The notes under the pieces are model-generated. The model worked only from the letters and a program-made list of their open reading frames with translations, was not told the DNA's origin and ran no database searches. From contig NZ_KZ819026.1 of the NCBI RefSeq assembly GCF_003115845.1, positions 62,001 to 126,000 on the forward strand: a stretch of DNA of 64,000 nt. Direction: 5' to 3'. A program made the translations under genes and the position numbers. This document shows, in pieces, positions 42,612-51,942 of this stretch (positions are counted from its first letter, which is position 1; every line of letters begins with the position of its first letter). The DNA is from Brenneria roseae subsp. roseae (lineage in GTDB: Bacteria > Pseudomonadota > Gammaproteobacteria > Enterobacterales > Enterobacteriaceae).

Positions 42612-43331
42612 TTAGAAGTTATATTGTACGCCAACACGATAACGGGTTTGGCGATGATCGCTGGTGCCATCCTGAGCTACGTTACCAACAGCAGCATACG
42701 GTTTCCAGTTTTTATCCAATGCGTAAGACAGTTTTACATCATGGTCGATGTTATAAGTTTCATTATCGTATTGGTAAGCCCCGGCTTTGTTGGCTTTTTT
42801 ATAGTCCATTTCATATTCAACCTGGAAGCCCATCGGCAGTTTATAGGCGAGCAACCCGGTAAGGTTATAGCCGTTTTCCTGCGTGCTGCTTGTGCCGCCA
42901 ATATTGCCGCTTTTTCTCAGGTAATAAGGGCGATAGCGCAGTGAGTAAGACAGATTATCGGTAATATTGACTTTACCACGCAGGTAAGGGCGATAGTTGT
43001 TAGAGGATGAGACGGTATCTAAAGAAAAACCAGGTTCAAGCGAGAACGTTTTATTGAAGTTATAAACGTAGCTGGCAACAACTTCGGTACCGTTGCTTAC
43101 TGTTTCATGGTAAGGCTTATTGGGCGTGACTTCAGAAGACGGTTCACCATTTTTCCATCTTGCTTCAACAGACAAACCAAATCCATTAGCAAAACGATGA
43201 GACATTAACAGACGATCGCGATGGTCGTTCTTTGGTGTATCTTTCATTTCATGACGATAGTCAATAGTTACCGCCATTGCATTAACACTAATCAATGAGG
43301 TGACTGCCAAAGCTAGTAATTTAAATTTCAT
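42612..43331 (-). CDS. kdgM: Oligogalacturonate-specific outer-membrane porin KdgM
   Basis: A 239-residue KdgM-family porin: signal peptide (about 1-20, ending NAMA), then a 12-strand beta barrel with many alternating aromatic and polar residues, ending in the outer-membrane signature RYRVGVQYNF. It lets oligogalacturonides cross the outer membrane. It follows togB after 408 bases and is preceded by KdgR- and CRP-like sites, so it probably also has its own promoter. A paralogue (KdgN) exists in Dickeya; the name is chosen by position after togMNAB. Confidence 0.92.
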   Translation of the reverse strand: MKFKLLALAVTSLISVNAMAVTIDYRHEMKDTPKNDHRDRLLMSHRFANGFGLSVEARWKNGEPSSEVTPNKPYHETVSNGTEVVASYVYNFNKTFSLEPGFSLDTVSSSNNYRPYLRGKVNITDNLSYSLRYRPYYLRKSGNIGGTSSTQENGYNLTGLLAYKLPMGFQVEYEMDYKKANKAGAYQYDNETYNIDHDVKLSYALDKNWKPYAAVGNVAQDGTSDHRQTRYRVGVQYNF

Positions 43332-43425
43332 TGTTATATTCCCTATCGGTTAGGATGATACTTAATTCAAAAGACGCATTACTATTTTTAATACAAGTTC
43401 TATTTTATTTATTATTAAACTGCGT

Positions 43426-43447
43426 TTTGTGATCGCGATCTGCTTGG
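43426..43447 (-). promoter_or_regulatory. Candidate CRP site before kdgM
   Basis: TGTGATCGCGATC has one good TGTGA half-site and a poor second half. kdgM is CRP-activated in Dickeya, so it deserves mention. Confidence 0.35.
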
Positions 43448-43459
43448 GTAACAAAAAGT

Positions 43460-43476
43460 AAAACACAGTTTCAAAA
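43460..43476 (-). promoter_or_regulatory. KdgR operator candidate before kdgM
   Basis: Minus strand TTTTGAAACTGTGTTTT fits the KdgR core GAAAC-N2-TGTTT. It lies about 130 bases upstream of kdgM, next to the CRP candidate. Confidence 0.6.
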
Positions 43477-43503
43477 TGTGAAGGAGATCGAATTGAATAG
43501 ATG

Positions 43504-43727
43504 GTTTGTTTTAATTTAAATAAAATTTAATAAATATCTTATTTCAGATTATATAAAAACACTGTCATTGTTAATAACAGGTTGATTAATTAATAAGCAT
43601 TCGTTTCTATTATTTTATAAATAATAAAGAAAATGTCTTGTTTCATTTTAAATGAAATATAATAAGTCACTTGTTTCAATTTATATAAAAACCTGCCATG
43701 TTAATGGCAGGTTGGATAATTAATAAA
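43504..43727. repeat. Imperfect tandem duplication between togB and kdgM
   Basis: Two copies of about 95 bases, offset by about 130, can be aligned: 43504-43598 and 43636-43727. Each runs from (T)TGTTT(T/C)A(A/T)TTTAAAT through ATATAAAAAC, then a hairpin region, to AATTAATAA. The togB-proximal copy holds a perfect hairpin (AACCTGCCAT/ATGGCAGGTT); the other hairpin is degraded. Confidence 0.65.
43684..43713 (-). terminator. togB terminator
   Basis: AACCTGCCAT / ATGGCAGGTT with a 4-base loop. On the minus strand it is followed by TTTTTATATAA, 27 bases past the togB stop. It should reduce read-through into kdgM. Confidence 0.85.
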
Positions 43728-43739
43728 TTTCAGGGTATT

Positions 43740-45029
43740 TTATTTCATTGCACGTTTCAAAATACGTTCAGACTGACGTTGAAAATATTTCGCTGTTTCT
43801 TCAACAGATTTCTGGCCGTAATCGATGGACTGAATGGCATCGCCAAACAGGGATACGATTTGCGGATCGTCAAAATAAGGCGAAACGCTCATGCTATGCG
43901 GCAGTGTCAGCGCCTGATTCAGACCCGCAACAGCCGGAGAATCATCCTGAATGACGCCATCGGCAGTTAGCTGAGCTACCGCCGCCTTACTTAACGGAAC
44001 GCCACGCTCTAATCCCAGAGCCTGAACGCCTTCTTTGCTGTTCAACAGGAAGTCAATCAGCAGAGACGCTTCTTTAGGATGTTTGCTTGATTTACCAATT
44101 GACAGCATTTGCGCGGGTTTAAAGAACAGACCGGCATCTTTAGCGCCAGGCAACATTGGATAGCTGCCTAACTCCAGTTTTGCCGGGGGTTGCAGGTTAT
44201 CGGAGTACTTGGTAATCGTAGAGTTCCACATGTAGGTGCCGCTCCACTCGCCGTTAATCCACGGCTTCATTTCATACATGTTGCTCTTGCCGAAAGAGGC
44301 ATAGTATTTCGCTGAAGGCATAACATGGCTATCAACCAGCGTCTTATACATGTTGAAGAACTCTACCCATTGCGCATCGCTGTATGAGAACTTCTGACCT
44401 TTCTCATCAATGGCCGGGATATTGTACTTCTGAACCATATAGGAGTTTAACAGCGCCAGTGAATCCTGATGCTCCAGAACCACAGGGTAGTATTGCTCAC
44501 CCAGTTTTTCTTTAAACACTTTACCGGCGTTCAGCAGTTCATCCCAGTTTTTAGGATATTCCAGTCCGGCCTTTTTCCAGCTTTCGGTGTTGAAATAGAA
44601 CACACGAGCCGTAACAGAAATAGGAATGCCGTTCAGTTTGCCATTGACCGTCGTACCCTGAAGCTCTTTTGGATCAAACTGGGTCAGATCCAGCGTGTCT
44701 TTGACTTTATTCAGGTCGTAGAAACCATCGCCGTTTTTAGAGAAAATCGGCAGCCAGTTCCAGTTGGTTTGCATGACATCAGGTTCAGTATTACCGGCAA
44801 TCTGGGTGGTCAGACGGGACAAGTGTCCGTCCCAACCGGTGTACTCTGATTTAACGGTAATATTGGGATGCTGTTTATGGAAATCTTCAATTGCCTTGAG
44901 TGTCTGCTGATGGCGGGCGTTTCCACCCCACCAGGACATTCTCAATTCAACCTGATCGGCAGCAAAAGACGGCGCTGCCAATAATGCCAGAGACGACGCT
45001 ATCAGCGTGTGTAGGATCGCTTTTTTCAT
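43740..45029 (-). CDS. togB: Oligogalacturonide ABC transporter, periplasmic binding protein TogB
   Basis: A 429-residue family 1 solute-binding protein with signal peptide (about 1-23, ending PSFAADQ). It resembles sugar-binding proteins (LRMSWWGGNARHQQTLKAI; TQIAGNTEPDVMQTNWNW). In Dickeya TogB binds oligogalacturonides and also contributes to chemotaxis towards them. It starts 15 bases after togA. Confidence 0.93.
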   Translation of the reverse strand: MKKAILHTLIASSLALLAAPSFAADQVELRMSWWGGNARHQQTLKAIEDFHKQHPNITVKSEYTGWDGHLSRLTTQIAGNTEPDVMQTNWNWLPIFSKNGDGFYDLNKVKDTLDLTQFDPKELQGTTVNGKLNGIPISVTARVFYFNTESWKKAGLEYPKNWDELLNAGKVFKEKLGEQYYPVVLEHQDSLALLNSYMVQKYNIPAIDEKGQKFSYSDAQWVEFFNMYKTLVDSHVMPSAKYYASFGKSNMYEMKPWINGEWSGTYMWNSTITKYSDNLQPPAKLELGSYPMLPGAKDAGLFFKPAQMLSIGKSSKHPKEASLLIDFLLNSKEGVQALGLERGVPLSKAAVAQLTADGVIQDDSPAVAGLNQALTLPHSMSVSPYFDDPQIVSLFGDAIQSIDYGQKSVEETAKYFQRQSERILKRAMK

Positions 45030-45044
45030 CGGTTACTACTCCTG

Positions 45045-46172
45045 TTAAAGAGAGATATTTTTTTCTGTTTTTGCATCAAAGATATGGCATTTATCCATAT
45101 CGAACTGGAAGAATATCTGGCGATGCAGACCATTCTTAATAATCAGCCGCGCTTCATCGGACGGAACGCGGCTGGTTAATTCAAAGCCATCAACCTTTAT
45201 GTACATAAAGAATTCATGGCCCATGTTTTCTACGCGCACCAGTTCACCCTGAGAGTGGTTGGCCTCAAACGGGGTTTCGGAAACGGTCACGTATTCAGGA
45301 CGGATACCGAAGAAAACATCCTGACCGGAATAGGAGCGCACTTTATCCTGCTGCTCACTGTTCAGGACCAGCGTGTAGTGGCCGACGGTCAACCCAATCT
45401 GACCGTCTTTTTCCACCAGCTTGCTGGGTTTGATGTTCATTTCCGGCGAGCCGATGAAGCCGGCTACAAACATGTTGACCGGGAAGTGGTACAGGTTATC
45501 CGGCGTATCCACCTGCATGATATGACCCAGTTTCATGACGCAGATACGGTCGCCCATGGTCATGGCTTCGGTCTGGTCGTGGGTAACATACACGGTGGTG
45601 GCGGCCTTACCGCTTTTCTTCAACTGCTTGTGCAGATCAGAAATACGGATACGCATCGAAGCACGCAGTTTGGCGTCCAGGTTTGACAACGGTTCGTCAA
45701 ACAGGAAGACGTCGGGTTTTTTCACGATGGCGCGGCCGACCGCCACACGCTGCGCCTGACCGCCGGAAAGCTGGCGGGGCAGGCGGTCCATCAGTTCTTC
45801 CAGTTCCAGAATTTTTGATGCTTCCGTTACCTGCGCTTCGATTTGGTCTTTGGGCATTTTGCTGAGTTTCAGACCGAACGCCAGGTTCTCTTTTACCGTC
45901 ATGTGCGGGTAGAGGGCATAGTTCTGGAACACCATCGCAATACCGCGCTCTTTCGGCGCCAGGTTGTTCACCACGCGTTCGCCGATACGGACTTCGCCGC
46001 CGCTGATAGTTTCCAGACCCGCCAGCATGCGCAGCGTGGTGGATTTGGCGCAGCCCGACGGGCCGACGATAACCATGAATTCGCCGTCTTTAATGGTCAG
46101 GTCGATGCCGTGTACCGCTTTGAAACCGTTGGAATATACTTTTTCCAGCTTGTTGAAAATGACTTCAGCCAT
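45045..46172 (-). CDS. togA: Oligogalacturonide ABC transporter ATPase TogA
   Basis: A 375-residue MalK/UgpC-type ATPase: Walker A GPSGCAKSTT, signature LSGGQAQRVAV, Walker B VFLFDEPLSNLD, and a C-terminal TOBE/OB regulatory domain (about 240-375). It energises TogMN. It lies 13 bases after togN and 15 before togB. Confidence 0.94.
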   Translation of the reverse strand: MAEVIFNKLEKVYSNGFKAVHGIDLTIKDGEFMVIVGPSGCAKSTTLRMLAGLETISGGEVRIGERVVNNLAPKERGIAMVFQNYALYPHMTVKENLAFGLKLSKMPKDQIEAQVTEASKILELEELMDRLPRQLSGGQAQRVAVGRAIVKKPDVFLFDEPLSNLDAKLRASMRIRISDLHKQLKKSGKAATTVYVTHDQTEAMTMGDRICVMKLGHIMQVDTPDNLYHFPVNMFVAGFIGSPEMNIKPSKLVEKDGQIGLTVGHYTLVLNSEQQDKVRSYSGQDVFFGIRPEYVTVSETPFEANHSQGELVRVENMGHEFFMYIKVDGFELTSRVPSDEARLIIKNGLHRQIFFQFDMDKCHIFDAKTEKNISL

Positions 46173-46185
46173 GATAAATCCTCTA

Positions 46186-47091
46186 TTAACCTTTAATTCC
46201 GCTGCTGGTCACGCCTTGTACGAAGTAACGCTGTGCCAGGAAGAAAACAATGATGGAAGGCAGAATCGAAATGCTGGACATCGCCAGGATTTCATTCCAC
46301 GGAGCGCCTTCGGTGACGTCGATAGACATTTTCAGCGCCAGCGCAATCGGATATTTATCCACGCTGTAGACATAGATCAGCGGACCGATAAAGTCGTTCA
46401 TTGACCACATGAACTGGAACAGCGCAACAGAGATAATGGCCGGTTTCAGAATTGGCACGACCACATACCACAGCACCTGGAAGGAGTTACAGCCATCGAT
46501 CTGGGCGGCTTCTTCCATATCACGCGGCACGCCGCGCAGGAACTGGATCAGCATGAACACAAAGAAGCCCTGTGTCGCGAATGCCAGCGGCAGGTACAGC
46601 GGCAGGTAGCTGTTCAGCATGCCCATTTCACGGAACATGATGTACTGCGGGATCAACAGGACGGTGCTTGGCAGCAACATGGTGGCGATCAGGGTCGCGA
46701 ACCAGAAGTTCTTCCAAGGGATCTCGAAACGGGCAAAGCCGTAAGCGACGATGGTGGAAGAGATAATGGTCAGGAGCACTTTCGGGATCACATACTTGAA
46801 GGTGTTGATCATGTAGTGACCGAAATTGTATTCCGTCCCGGTTTTCCAGCCGTTGATAAAACCGTCCCAGGTGGCGTGCTCGGGCCACAGACCCAGCGTG
46901 GTAAAGATTTCATGGTTCGGCTTGAACGATGCCGAGAACATCCACGCCAGCGGATAGAGCATCAGCAGGCCGACAAACAACAGGATCACGTAACGGATGG
47001 CGGCGCTGATTTTCTCTTTACGCAGCGTCCGGCGAACTTCCAGTGCCGCAATTTCTTGCGCAGAAGTCATATTTGAATGCATGTCAGCCAT
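46186..47091 (-). CDS. togN: Oligogalacturonide ABC transporter permease TogN
   Basis: A 301-residue inner-membrane permease (MalG-like), six helices, with the EAA loop EEAAQIDGCNSFQVLWYV. I use the ATG at 47091 (MADMHSNMTSAQEI), which overlaps the togM stop by 8 bases. The longer reading from 47235 runs through togM and is rejected. Confidence 0.93.
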   Translation of the reverse strand: MADMHSNMTSAQEIAALEVRRTLRKEKISAAIRYVILLFVGLLMLYPLAWMFSASFKPNHEIFTTLGLWPEHATWDGFINGWKTGTEYNFGHYMINTFKYVIPKVLLTIISSTIVAYGFARFEIPWKNFWFATLIATMLLPSTVLLIPQYIMFREMGMLNSYLPLYLPLAFATQGFFVFMLIQFLRGVPRDMEEAAQIDGCNSFQVLWYVVVPILKPAIISVALFQFMWSMNDFIGPLIYVYSVDKYPIALALKMSIDVTEGAPWNEILAMSSISILPSIIVFFLAQRYFVQGVTSSGIKG

Positions 47092-47974
47092 TTTTTCCTC
47101 CTTTATCGGCGGAGTAGAACACCCAGTATTTGGACGACTTGAAGGCAACCGACGCAAATACGGCAACAACCAGGAACAGAACCCATGCCAGCGCCGCCCC
47201 GTAGCCCATATCGAAATACTTGAAGGCCGTATCATAGATATAGAGTGAGAACAGGTAGGTGTAATGCGTTGGTCCCCCGCCTGTGATGACGTAAGGCGCG
47301 GTAAATTCCTGGAATGCCTGAGTGGTCTGCATGATAAAGTTGAAGAAAATTACCGGTGTAATTAACGGCACCGTTACTTTCAGGAACATTTGCCATTTGG
47401 ATGCGCCGTCAATCATGGCGGCTTCATACTGTGACTGCGGTACGTTCTGCAAGGCGGCCAGGAAGATAACCATGGCCGAACCAAACTGCCATACGCGTAA
47501 CAGGGTGACGGACATCAGCGCCAGTGACGGTTCGCCCAGCCAGTTGATGGCGTCTAAACCGAATACGCCCAGAAAACTGTTCAACAGACCATCAATGGCG
47601 AACAGGGCCCGCCACAGAACGGCGATGGCCACGCTGCTGCCCAGAATGGACGGTACATAGTAAGCGGTACGGAAGAAACCGATACCACGCAGTTTGAAAT
47701 TAAGCACAAACGCAATTAACAATGCGAAGATTAATTTCAGGGGAATGGTCAGAAAAACATAGGCGAAGGTCACGCCCATTGATTTCCAGAAGAGATCGTC
47801 CTCCATCAACATTCGGTGGTAGTTTTCCATACCGGTGAATTCAGGCGGACTCATCAAATCATACTCAGTAAAACTGAGAAAAAATGATGAAACAAAGGGG
47901 AAAGCGGTAAACACTATCAGCCCTATTATATAGGGGGAGATATAGGCTAACCCCAGCATTCTGTTTTCATTCAT
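47084..47974 (-). CDS. togM: Oligogalacturonide ABC transporter permease TogM
   Basis: A 296-residue MalF-like permease with six helices, EAA loop YEAAMIDGASKWQMFLKV, and a start MNENRMLGLAYISPYIIGL. It pairs with TogN. It follows pelW by 45 bases in the same operon. Confidence 0.93.
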   Translation of the reverse strand: MNENRMLGLAYISPYIIGLIVFTAFPFVSSFFLSFTEYDLMSPPEFTGMENYHRMLMEDDLFWKSMGVTFAYVFLTIPLKLIFALLIAFVLNFKLRGIGFFRTAYYVPSILGSSVAIAVLWRALFAIDGLLNSFLGVFGLDAINWLGEPSLALMSVTLLRVWQFGSAMVIFLAALQNVPQSQYEAAMIDGASKWQMFLKVTVPLITPVIFFNFIMQTTQAFQEFTAPYVITGGGPTHYTYLFSLYIYDTAFKYFDMGYGAALAWVLFLVVAVFASVAFKSSKYWVFYSADKGGKNG

Positions 47975-48019
47975 AATGCTTACCTATTGAGTAATTGTGA
48001 ATCATTAAAAAACATAAAA

Positions 48020-49651
48020 TCAAAGTGTTAATAACTCTGGATAAATAAACTCCACGTCATAGATAATTCTGTTTTCCCCGTTAACGCGAAAATCACCGTG
48101 AACATACCCACCTTGTGTTAAGAACGGTGGAATATCGTTTAATTTGTTGCGGCAAGCAGCAATAAGAGTCAATAGCGCCAGTGGAAAGGGATCATCCAGG
48201 CGAACATAACGGTGTTGCGCCGAACGAACGAATAAACCGCGGTGGAAATGCTTTTCAAACAGGATTTCCGCGAACTGCCAGGCGTTTTCTGCCCATTTTC
48301 CCGACTGTTTGTGCTCTGCCAGTTCAATCATCGCCAGTAGTAGCATTGGGCTGGCAACATCATGAATATCTTCATCATTCAGACGTGTCAGCATGGTATT
48401 GATCAGCGCATACAAATCCTCGTCACCGCTGAGGCGATAGGCCCGAACCAGCGGCAACAAATAATCGCCTTCCAGAGCAAAGGGTTTCAGTTCCGTGCCG
48501 GCTTTCCCATAATAGCCATCGCGCCTGAAGCGATAGCCAGTCATATCCTGACCGTTATTCCACATGGGACGCAGCGTATTGCTGGTAACGTCATAGGCAT
48601 ACTGGTAATAATTTTTCAGCCCTGAAATGACCCAGCCAAGCATTTCGTCATCTGGCTGGTCATGCAGGATATCCAGCATAGCCAATGGGTTATCAATCAA
48701 CAGCGGACGCATGTCGCGGAACAATACGTTCGCTTCACGGGCAATTTCGCCGAACTCCGGGCCAAACTGGCGCTGAGCGCGATCGCCAAACCACGATTGT
48801 GTCTGATTGTCATCTTCAGGCACCGGCTCGCGCTGTAGCGGTGAGCTGAACTGATAAACCGGCATACCGGTTTCCGGATTACGCGCCAGCACATATTGGC
48901 GATACAGGTGTTTACCCCAGTCAGCCGCATGCTTATCGCCAGTGTATGCGGCGTATTTGAAGGCGGCATAAATCAGGTCAGTTCCGGCATTGACAAAGGT
49001 CAGCCCTTTGGTGAGTGGCAGAACGGGCCACTGCGCCGGGTCGACAACGTCACGACGTGCGTGCAGAAAGACATCAGGATCGCGGGTTTTGGTGTAATCA
49101 CCGTGACGTCCCAGATCCAGGGCGTTCCAGTCTTCGACATGCGCATGCCAAAAACCCTGAAGGAAGTTCAGCGTCTTTTCTGCGTTTACGCGATGCAGCA
49201 GCGCGTAGTAGGGCAGATGATGCTTTAATTCATGCACCTGCGCTTTTGATTCCGGCCCTTCGCTTGCCAGCGTATCCAGATTGATAAAACGGTGGCCGCC
49301 CCAGTAAAACAGGCCGCTGGTCTTATCCACAAAGTGATTCAGAAAATAATCACTTACGACTATGGCTTGTTCCTGATAGTCGGTTTCCCCGGTGACGGCG
49401 CTCATGGCACACAGCGTTCTCAGCCAATTCTGCTGACTGGCAAAGTTGGAGATTGGCGCACGGTGTCCGTCAGGGAACTGCCAGACAACCGGTTCATGGC
49501 TCAGTACATCAAATCCATCCGCCAGTAATGGCGTTGGATTTGTACGGCTGTGAGCCACTGTCTGAACCGTCTCGATATGACTGCTCAGTGCATTAACCCA
49601 TTCATCAATCTTCGTTTTTCGGCTGGTGTGCAAACTTGCAAAAATACTCAT
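48020..49651 (-). CDS. pelW: Intracellular exopolygalacturonate lyase PelW (PL2)
   Basis: A 543-residue pectate disaccharide-lyase of polysaccharide lyase family 2. There is no signal peptide (MSIFASLHTSRKTKIDEW), so it should act in the cytoplasm on imported short oligogalacturonides and release digalacturonates for Ogl. An alpha/alpha-barrel pattern with many aromatic and His residues is visible. It heads the pelW-togMNAB(-kdgM) operon and has a KdgR operator immediately upstream. Confidence 0.93.
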   Translation of the reverse strand: MSIFASLHTSRKTKIDEWVNALSSHIETVQTVAHSRTNPTPLLADGFDVLSHEPVVWQFPDGHRAPISNFASQQNWLRTLCAMSAVTGETDYQEQAIVVSDYFLNHFVDKTSGLFYWGGHRFINLDTLASEGPESKAQVHELKHHLPYYALLHRVNAEKTLNFLQGFWHAHVEDWNALDLGRHGDYTKTRDPDVFLHARRDVVDPAQWPVLPLTKGLTFVNAGTDLIYAAFKYAAYTGDKHAADWGKHLYRQYVLARNPETGMPVYQFSSPLQREPVPEDDNQTQSWFGDRAQRQFGPEFGEIAREANVLFRDMRPLLIDNPLAMLDILHDQPDDEMLGWVISGLKNYYQYAYDVTSNTLRPMWNNGQDMTGYRFRRDGYYGKAGTELKPFALEGDYLLPLVRAYRLSGDEDLYALINTMLTRLNDEDIHDVASPMLLLAMIELAEHKQSGKWAENAWQFAEILFEKHFHRGLFVRSAQHRYVRLDDPFPLALLTLIAACRNKLNDIPPFLTQGGYVHGDFRVNGENRIIYDVEFIYPELLTL

Positions 49652-49689
49652 GGAGTACCTTCTTATGGAACTGAATGTCAGTTCCTTAT

Positions 49690-49711
49690 AAATAGAAACA
49701 CTGTTTTGATT
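49690..49711 (-). promoter_or_regulatory. KdgR operator of the pelW-tog operon
   Basis: AATAGAAACACTGTTTTGAT is a strong KdgR operator match about 40 bases before the pelW start. It is near the expected promoter or initial transcribed region. Confidence 0.8.
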
Positions 49712-49757
49712 GATTATATTGCGCGAGTTACCTTGCCGTCATGCACGCAATATCGAA

Positions 49758-49790
49758 AGTGTGATCAAAGTCGGAACGTTGTTTTGATTT
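49758..49790 (-). promoter_or_regulatory. Second KdgR-like site with adjoining CRP-like half-site
   Basis: GGAACGTTGTTTTGATTT resembles a weaker KdgR box. It is directly preceded by GTGTGATCAAAGTCGG, which has a good CRP half-site. The arrangement would fit CRP activation opposed by KdgR. Confidence 0.4.
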
Positions 49791-49850
49791 TTTTTCAATG
49801 AAGGGTTTGGGTAAAAAAAAAGCGGATAAAAAAATAAATAACTGATTGAA

Positions 49851-49887
49851 AAAAAAGCAAAAGGCACAATCTACGTTGTGCCTTTTG
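49851..49887 (-). terminator. kduID terminator
   Basis: CAAAAGGCACAA / TTGTGCCTTTTG hairpin; on the minus strand CTTTTTT follows. It separates kduD from the pelW promoter. Confidence 0.85.
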
Positions 49888-49931
49888 TCAAGCAATGCAT
49901 GAAAAGAAAACGCAGCGCGATAAATAAAAAA

Positions 49932-50693
49932 TTAGCGAGCCAGCCAGCCACCGTCAACCGCAATGGTATAGCCGTTAATGTAGTCGGATGCACTGGAAGC
50001 CAGGAACACTGCCGGCCCCATCAGATCCTGCGGTAATCCCCAACGACCCGCCGGGATACGATCCAGAATTTCTTTGCTGCGATCTTCGTCAGCACGCAAT
50101 TGCTGGGTATTGTTGGTGGCCATGTAACCAGGGGCAATCGCGTTGACGTTGATGTTGTATTGCGCCCACTCGTTCGCCAGCAGACGGGTCACACCCATCA
50201 CGGCACTTTTTGACGCCGTATAAGAGGGAACGCGGATACCGCCCTGGAAGGACAGCATGGAAGCGATATTGATAATTTTGCCGCCGTGACCTTGTTTAAT
50301 GAACTGGCGGGCAACGGTCTGAGACATGAAGAAAACGCTCTTGATGTTCAGGTTCATTACATCGTCCCAGTTCTTTTCGCTGAATTCGATCGCGTCTTCA
50401 CGACGAATGATACCGGCGTTGTTAACCAGAATGTCAATCCTGCCAAATTCGGCAACGGCTTTTTCTACCAGATCTGCGTGACCGGCGATATTGCTCATAT
50501 CGGCTGTCAGGCTGAGGAAACGACGTCCCAGAGCAGTGACTTTTTCGATAGTGTCTTTGGGGTCAACAATGTTGACGCCGACAATATCACAACCGGCTTG
50601 CGCCAGGCCGATGGCCATGCCCTGACCTAACCCCGTATCACAACCTGTGATAAGAGCAACTTTACCCTGTAAATCGAAGGAATTTAAAATCAT
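49932..50693 (-). CDS. kduD: 2-dehydro-3-deoxy-D-gluconate 5-dehydrogenase KduD
   Basis: A 253-residue short-chain dehydrogenase. The NAD-binding motif TGCDTGLGQGMA, NNAG, the catalytic Ser in INIASMLSFQGG and YTASKSAV (Tyr and Lys) are all present. It reduces 2,5-diketo-3-deoxygluconate to KDG, the inducer of the KdgR regulon. It follows kduI by 81 bases. Confidence 0.95.
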   Translation of the reverse strand: MILNSFDLQGKVALITGCDTGLGQGMAIGLAQAGCDIVGVNIVDPKDTIEKVTALGRRFLSLTADMSNIAGHADLVEKAVAEFGRIDILVNNAGIIRREDAIEFSEKNWDDVMNLNIKSVFFMSQTVARQFIKQGHGGKIINIASMLSFQGGIRVPSYTASKSAVMGVTRLLANEWAQYNINVNAIAPGYMATNNTQQLRADEDRSKEILDRIPAGRWGLPQDLMGPAVFLASSASDYINGYTIAVDGGWLAR

Positions 50694-50774
50694 AGCCTTA
50701 ATCTCTCTGTAAGCGACAATAATGAGTCGTTAGCTGTTACTGTAGGGAATACCGGTCATTCCGGTTGCAAGCGA

Positions 50775-51611
50775 TCAACGTAACTCGCTAACCTTGACGT
50801 GATCCATGTCATCGAAAACCTGATTCTCGCCAACCATGCCCCAGATAAAGGTGTAGCGTTTGGTACCCACACCGGAATGGATCGACCAGCTCGGTGAAAT
50901 CACCGCCTGTTCGTTTTGTACTACTATGTGACGGGTTTCCTGTGGTTGACCCATCATGTGAAAAACGGCCGTTTCGTCGTCCATATCAAAATAGAAATAC
51001 ACTTCCATCCGGCGTTCATGCGTATGGCAGGGCATCGTGTTCCACAGGCTGCCTTCTGCCAGCCTGGTCAGTCCCATAGTGAGCTGACAGGTTGGCAATA
51101 CGTCAGGAACGATGTATTTGTTGATAGTACGACGGTTGCAACTGGCATCTTCACCAATGGTTTGTGGCGAAGCCTCTGCCTGGGTAATTTTGCGGGTAGG
51201 GTATGACGTATGGGCCGGTGCGCTGTTGTAATAGAATTTCGCGGGGTTTGCGGCATCAACGCTGCGGAACTGTACCTCCTTCGCGCCCATGCCAACATAT
51301 ATCGCTGTTTCATTACCGATGTCGTAGCGTTCTCCATCAACGGTGACGATACCGGCACCACCAATATTGATTGCGCCCAGTTCACGGCGTTCAAGGAAAT
51401 AGCTGACGCCTAGCTGTTTGCTCACTTCGCTGCCAACGGCGACAGTATCATGAACCGGCATAATGCCACCGACGATAATGCGGTCAATGTGGCTATATGT
51501 CATGGTGTAGGTATCGGCAGAAAATAATTGTTCGATCAGAAACTCGCGGCGTAAACCTGCTGTATCGAGTTGTTTTGCGTGATCGCGGTGAATGCTTTGA
51601 CGAACTTGCAT
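50775..51611 (-). CDS. kduI: 5-dehydro-4-deoxy-D-glucuronate isomerase KduI
   Basis: A 278-residue cupin-fold zinc enzyme. The metal ligands sit at the E. coli numbers: His196, His198 and Glu203 ([14 protein letters not shown]), and His245 (SWSIHSGVG). It isomerises DKI to 2,5-diketo-3-deoxygluconate for KduD. It is divergent from kdgF, with a KdgR operator between them. Confidence 0.96.
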   Translation of the reverse strand: MQVRQSIHRDHAKQLDTAGLRREFLIEQLFSADTYTMTYSHIDRIIVGGIMPVHDTVAVGSEVSKQLGVSYFLERRELGAINIGGAGIVTVDGERYDIGNETAIYVGMGAKEVQFRSVDAANPAKFYYNSAPAHTSYPTRKITQAEASPQTIGEDASCNRRTINKYIVPDVLPTCQLTMGLTRLAEGSLWNTMPCHTHERRMEVYFYFDMDDETAVFHMMGQPQETRHIVVQNEQAVISPSWSIHSGVGTKRYTFIWGMVGENQVFDDMDHVKVSELR

Positions 51612-51942
51612 TTTTTCGCCTCTCTTTCAGACATAAATAAAAAAACTGCAACAACCCCTTGGCGAAAGCACCGGGCGGAACAAGCGGTGCTGCGTGGCAG
51701 TGACAACGTCACTTGAACCTTGATTGCCCGGTTCTTTCTTGTTATAGGGGGATAATAGTTTGGTTGGGATGTGAATTCAATAAAAATGAAATAATGTTTT
51801 ATTTATTTCTTGAGGGACGTCATGGTTTTGCTTATTTTATGTTTCATCTGGTGAGGATGTTACTAGAATGTCGGTATCTGAAATTACACGCTCATCCTGA
51901 TATGCGGTGCGGATGAGACATAGAAATAGAGAAGGAGAGATG
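51612..51942. other. Divergent kduI-kdgF control region
   Basis: 331 bases holding promoters of both genes, a KdgR operator (51783) and an unassigned palindrome (51699). A 67-codon plus-strand ORF here shows no family features and overlaps the operator; I regard it as chance. Confidence 0.6.
51783..51803. promoter_or_regulatory. KdgR operator between kduI and kdgF
   Basis: AATGAAATAATGTTTTATTT is close to the KdgR consensus and symmetric enough to serve both divergent genes. Confidence 0.75.

Noticed and set aside
43426..43447. Firm CRP site before kdgM
   Set aside because: Only one half-site fits well, so it is listed as a weak candidate and not used as evidence elsewhere.
51713..51916. 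67-codon plus-strand ORF between kduI and kdgF
   Set aside because: It covers the KdgR operator and lacks a ribosome site and family resemblance.
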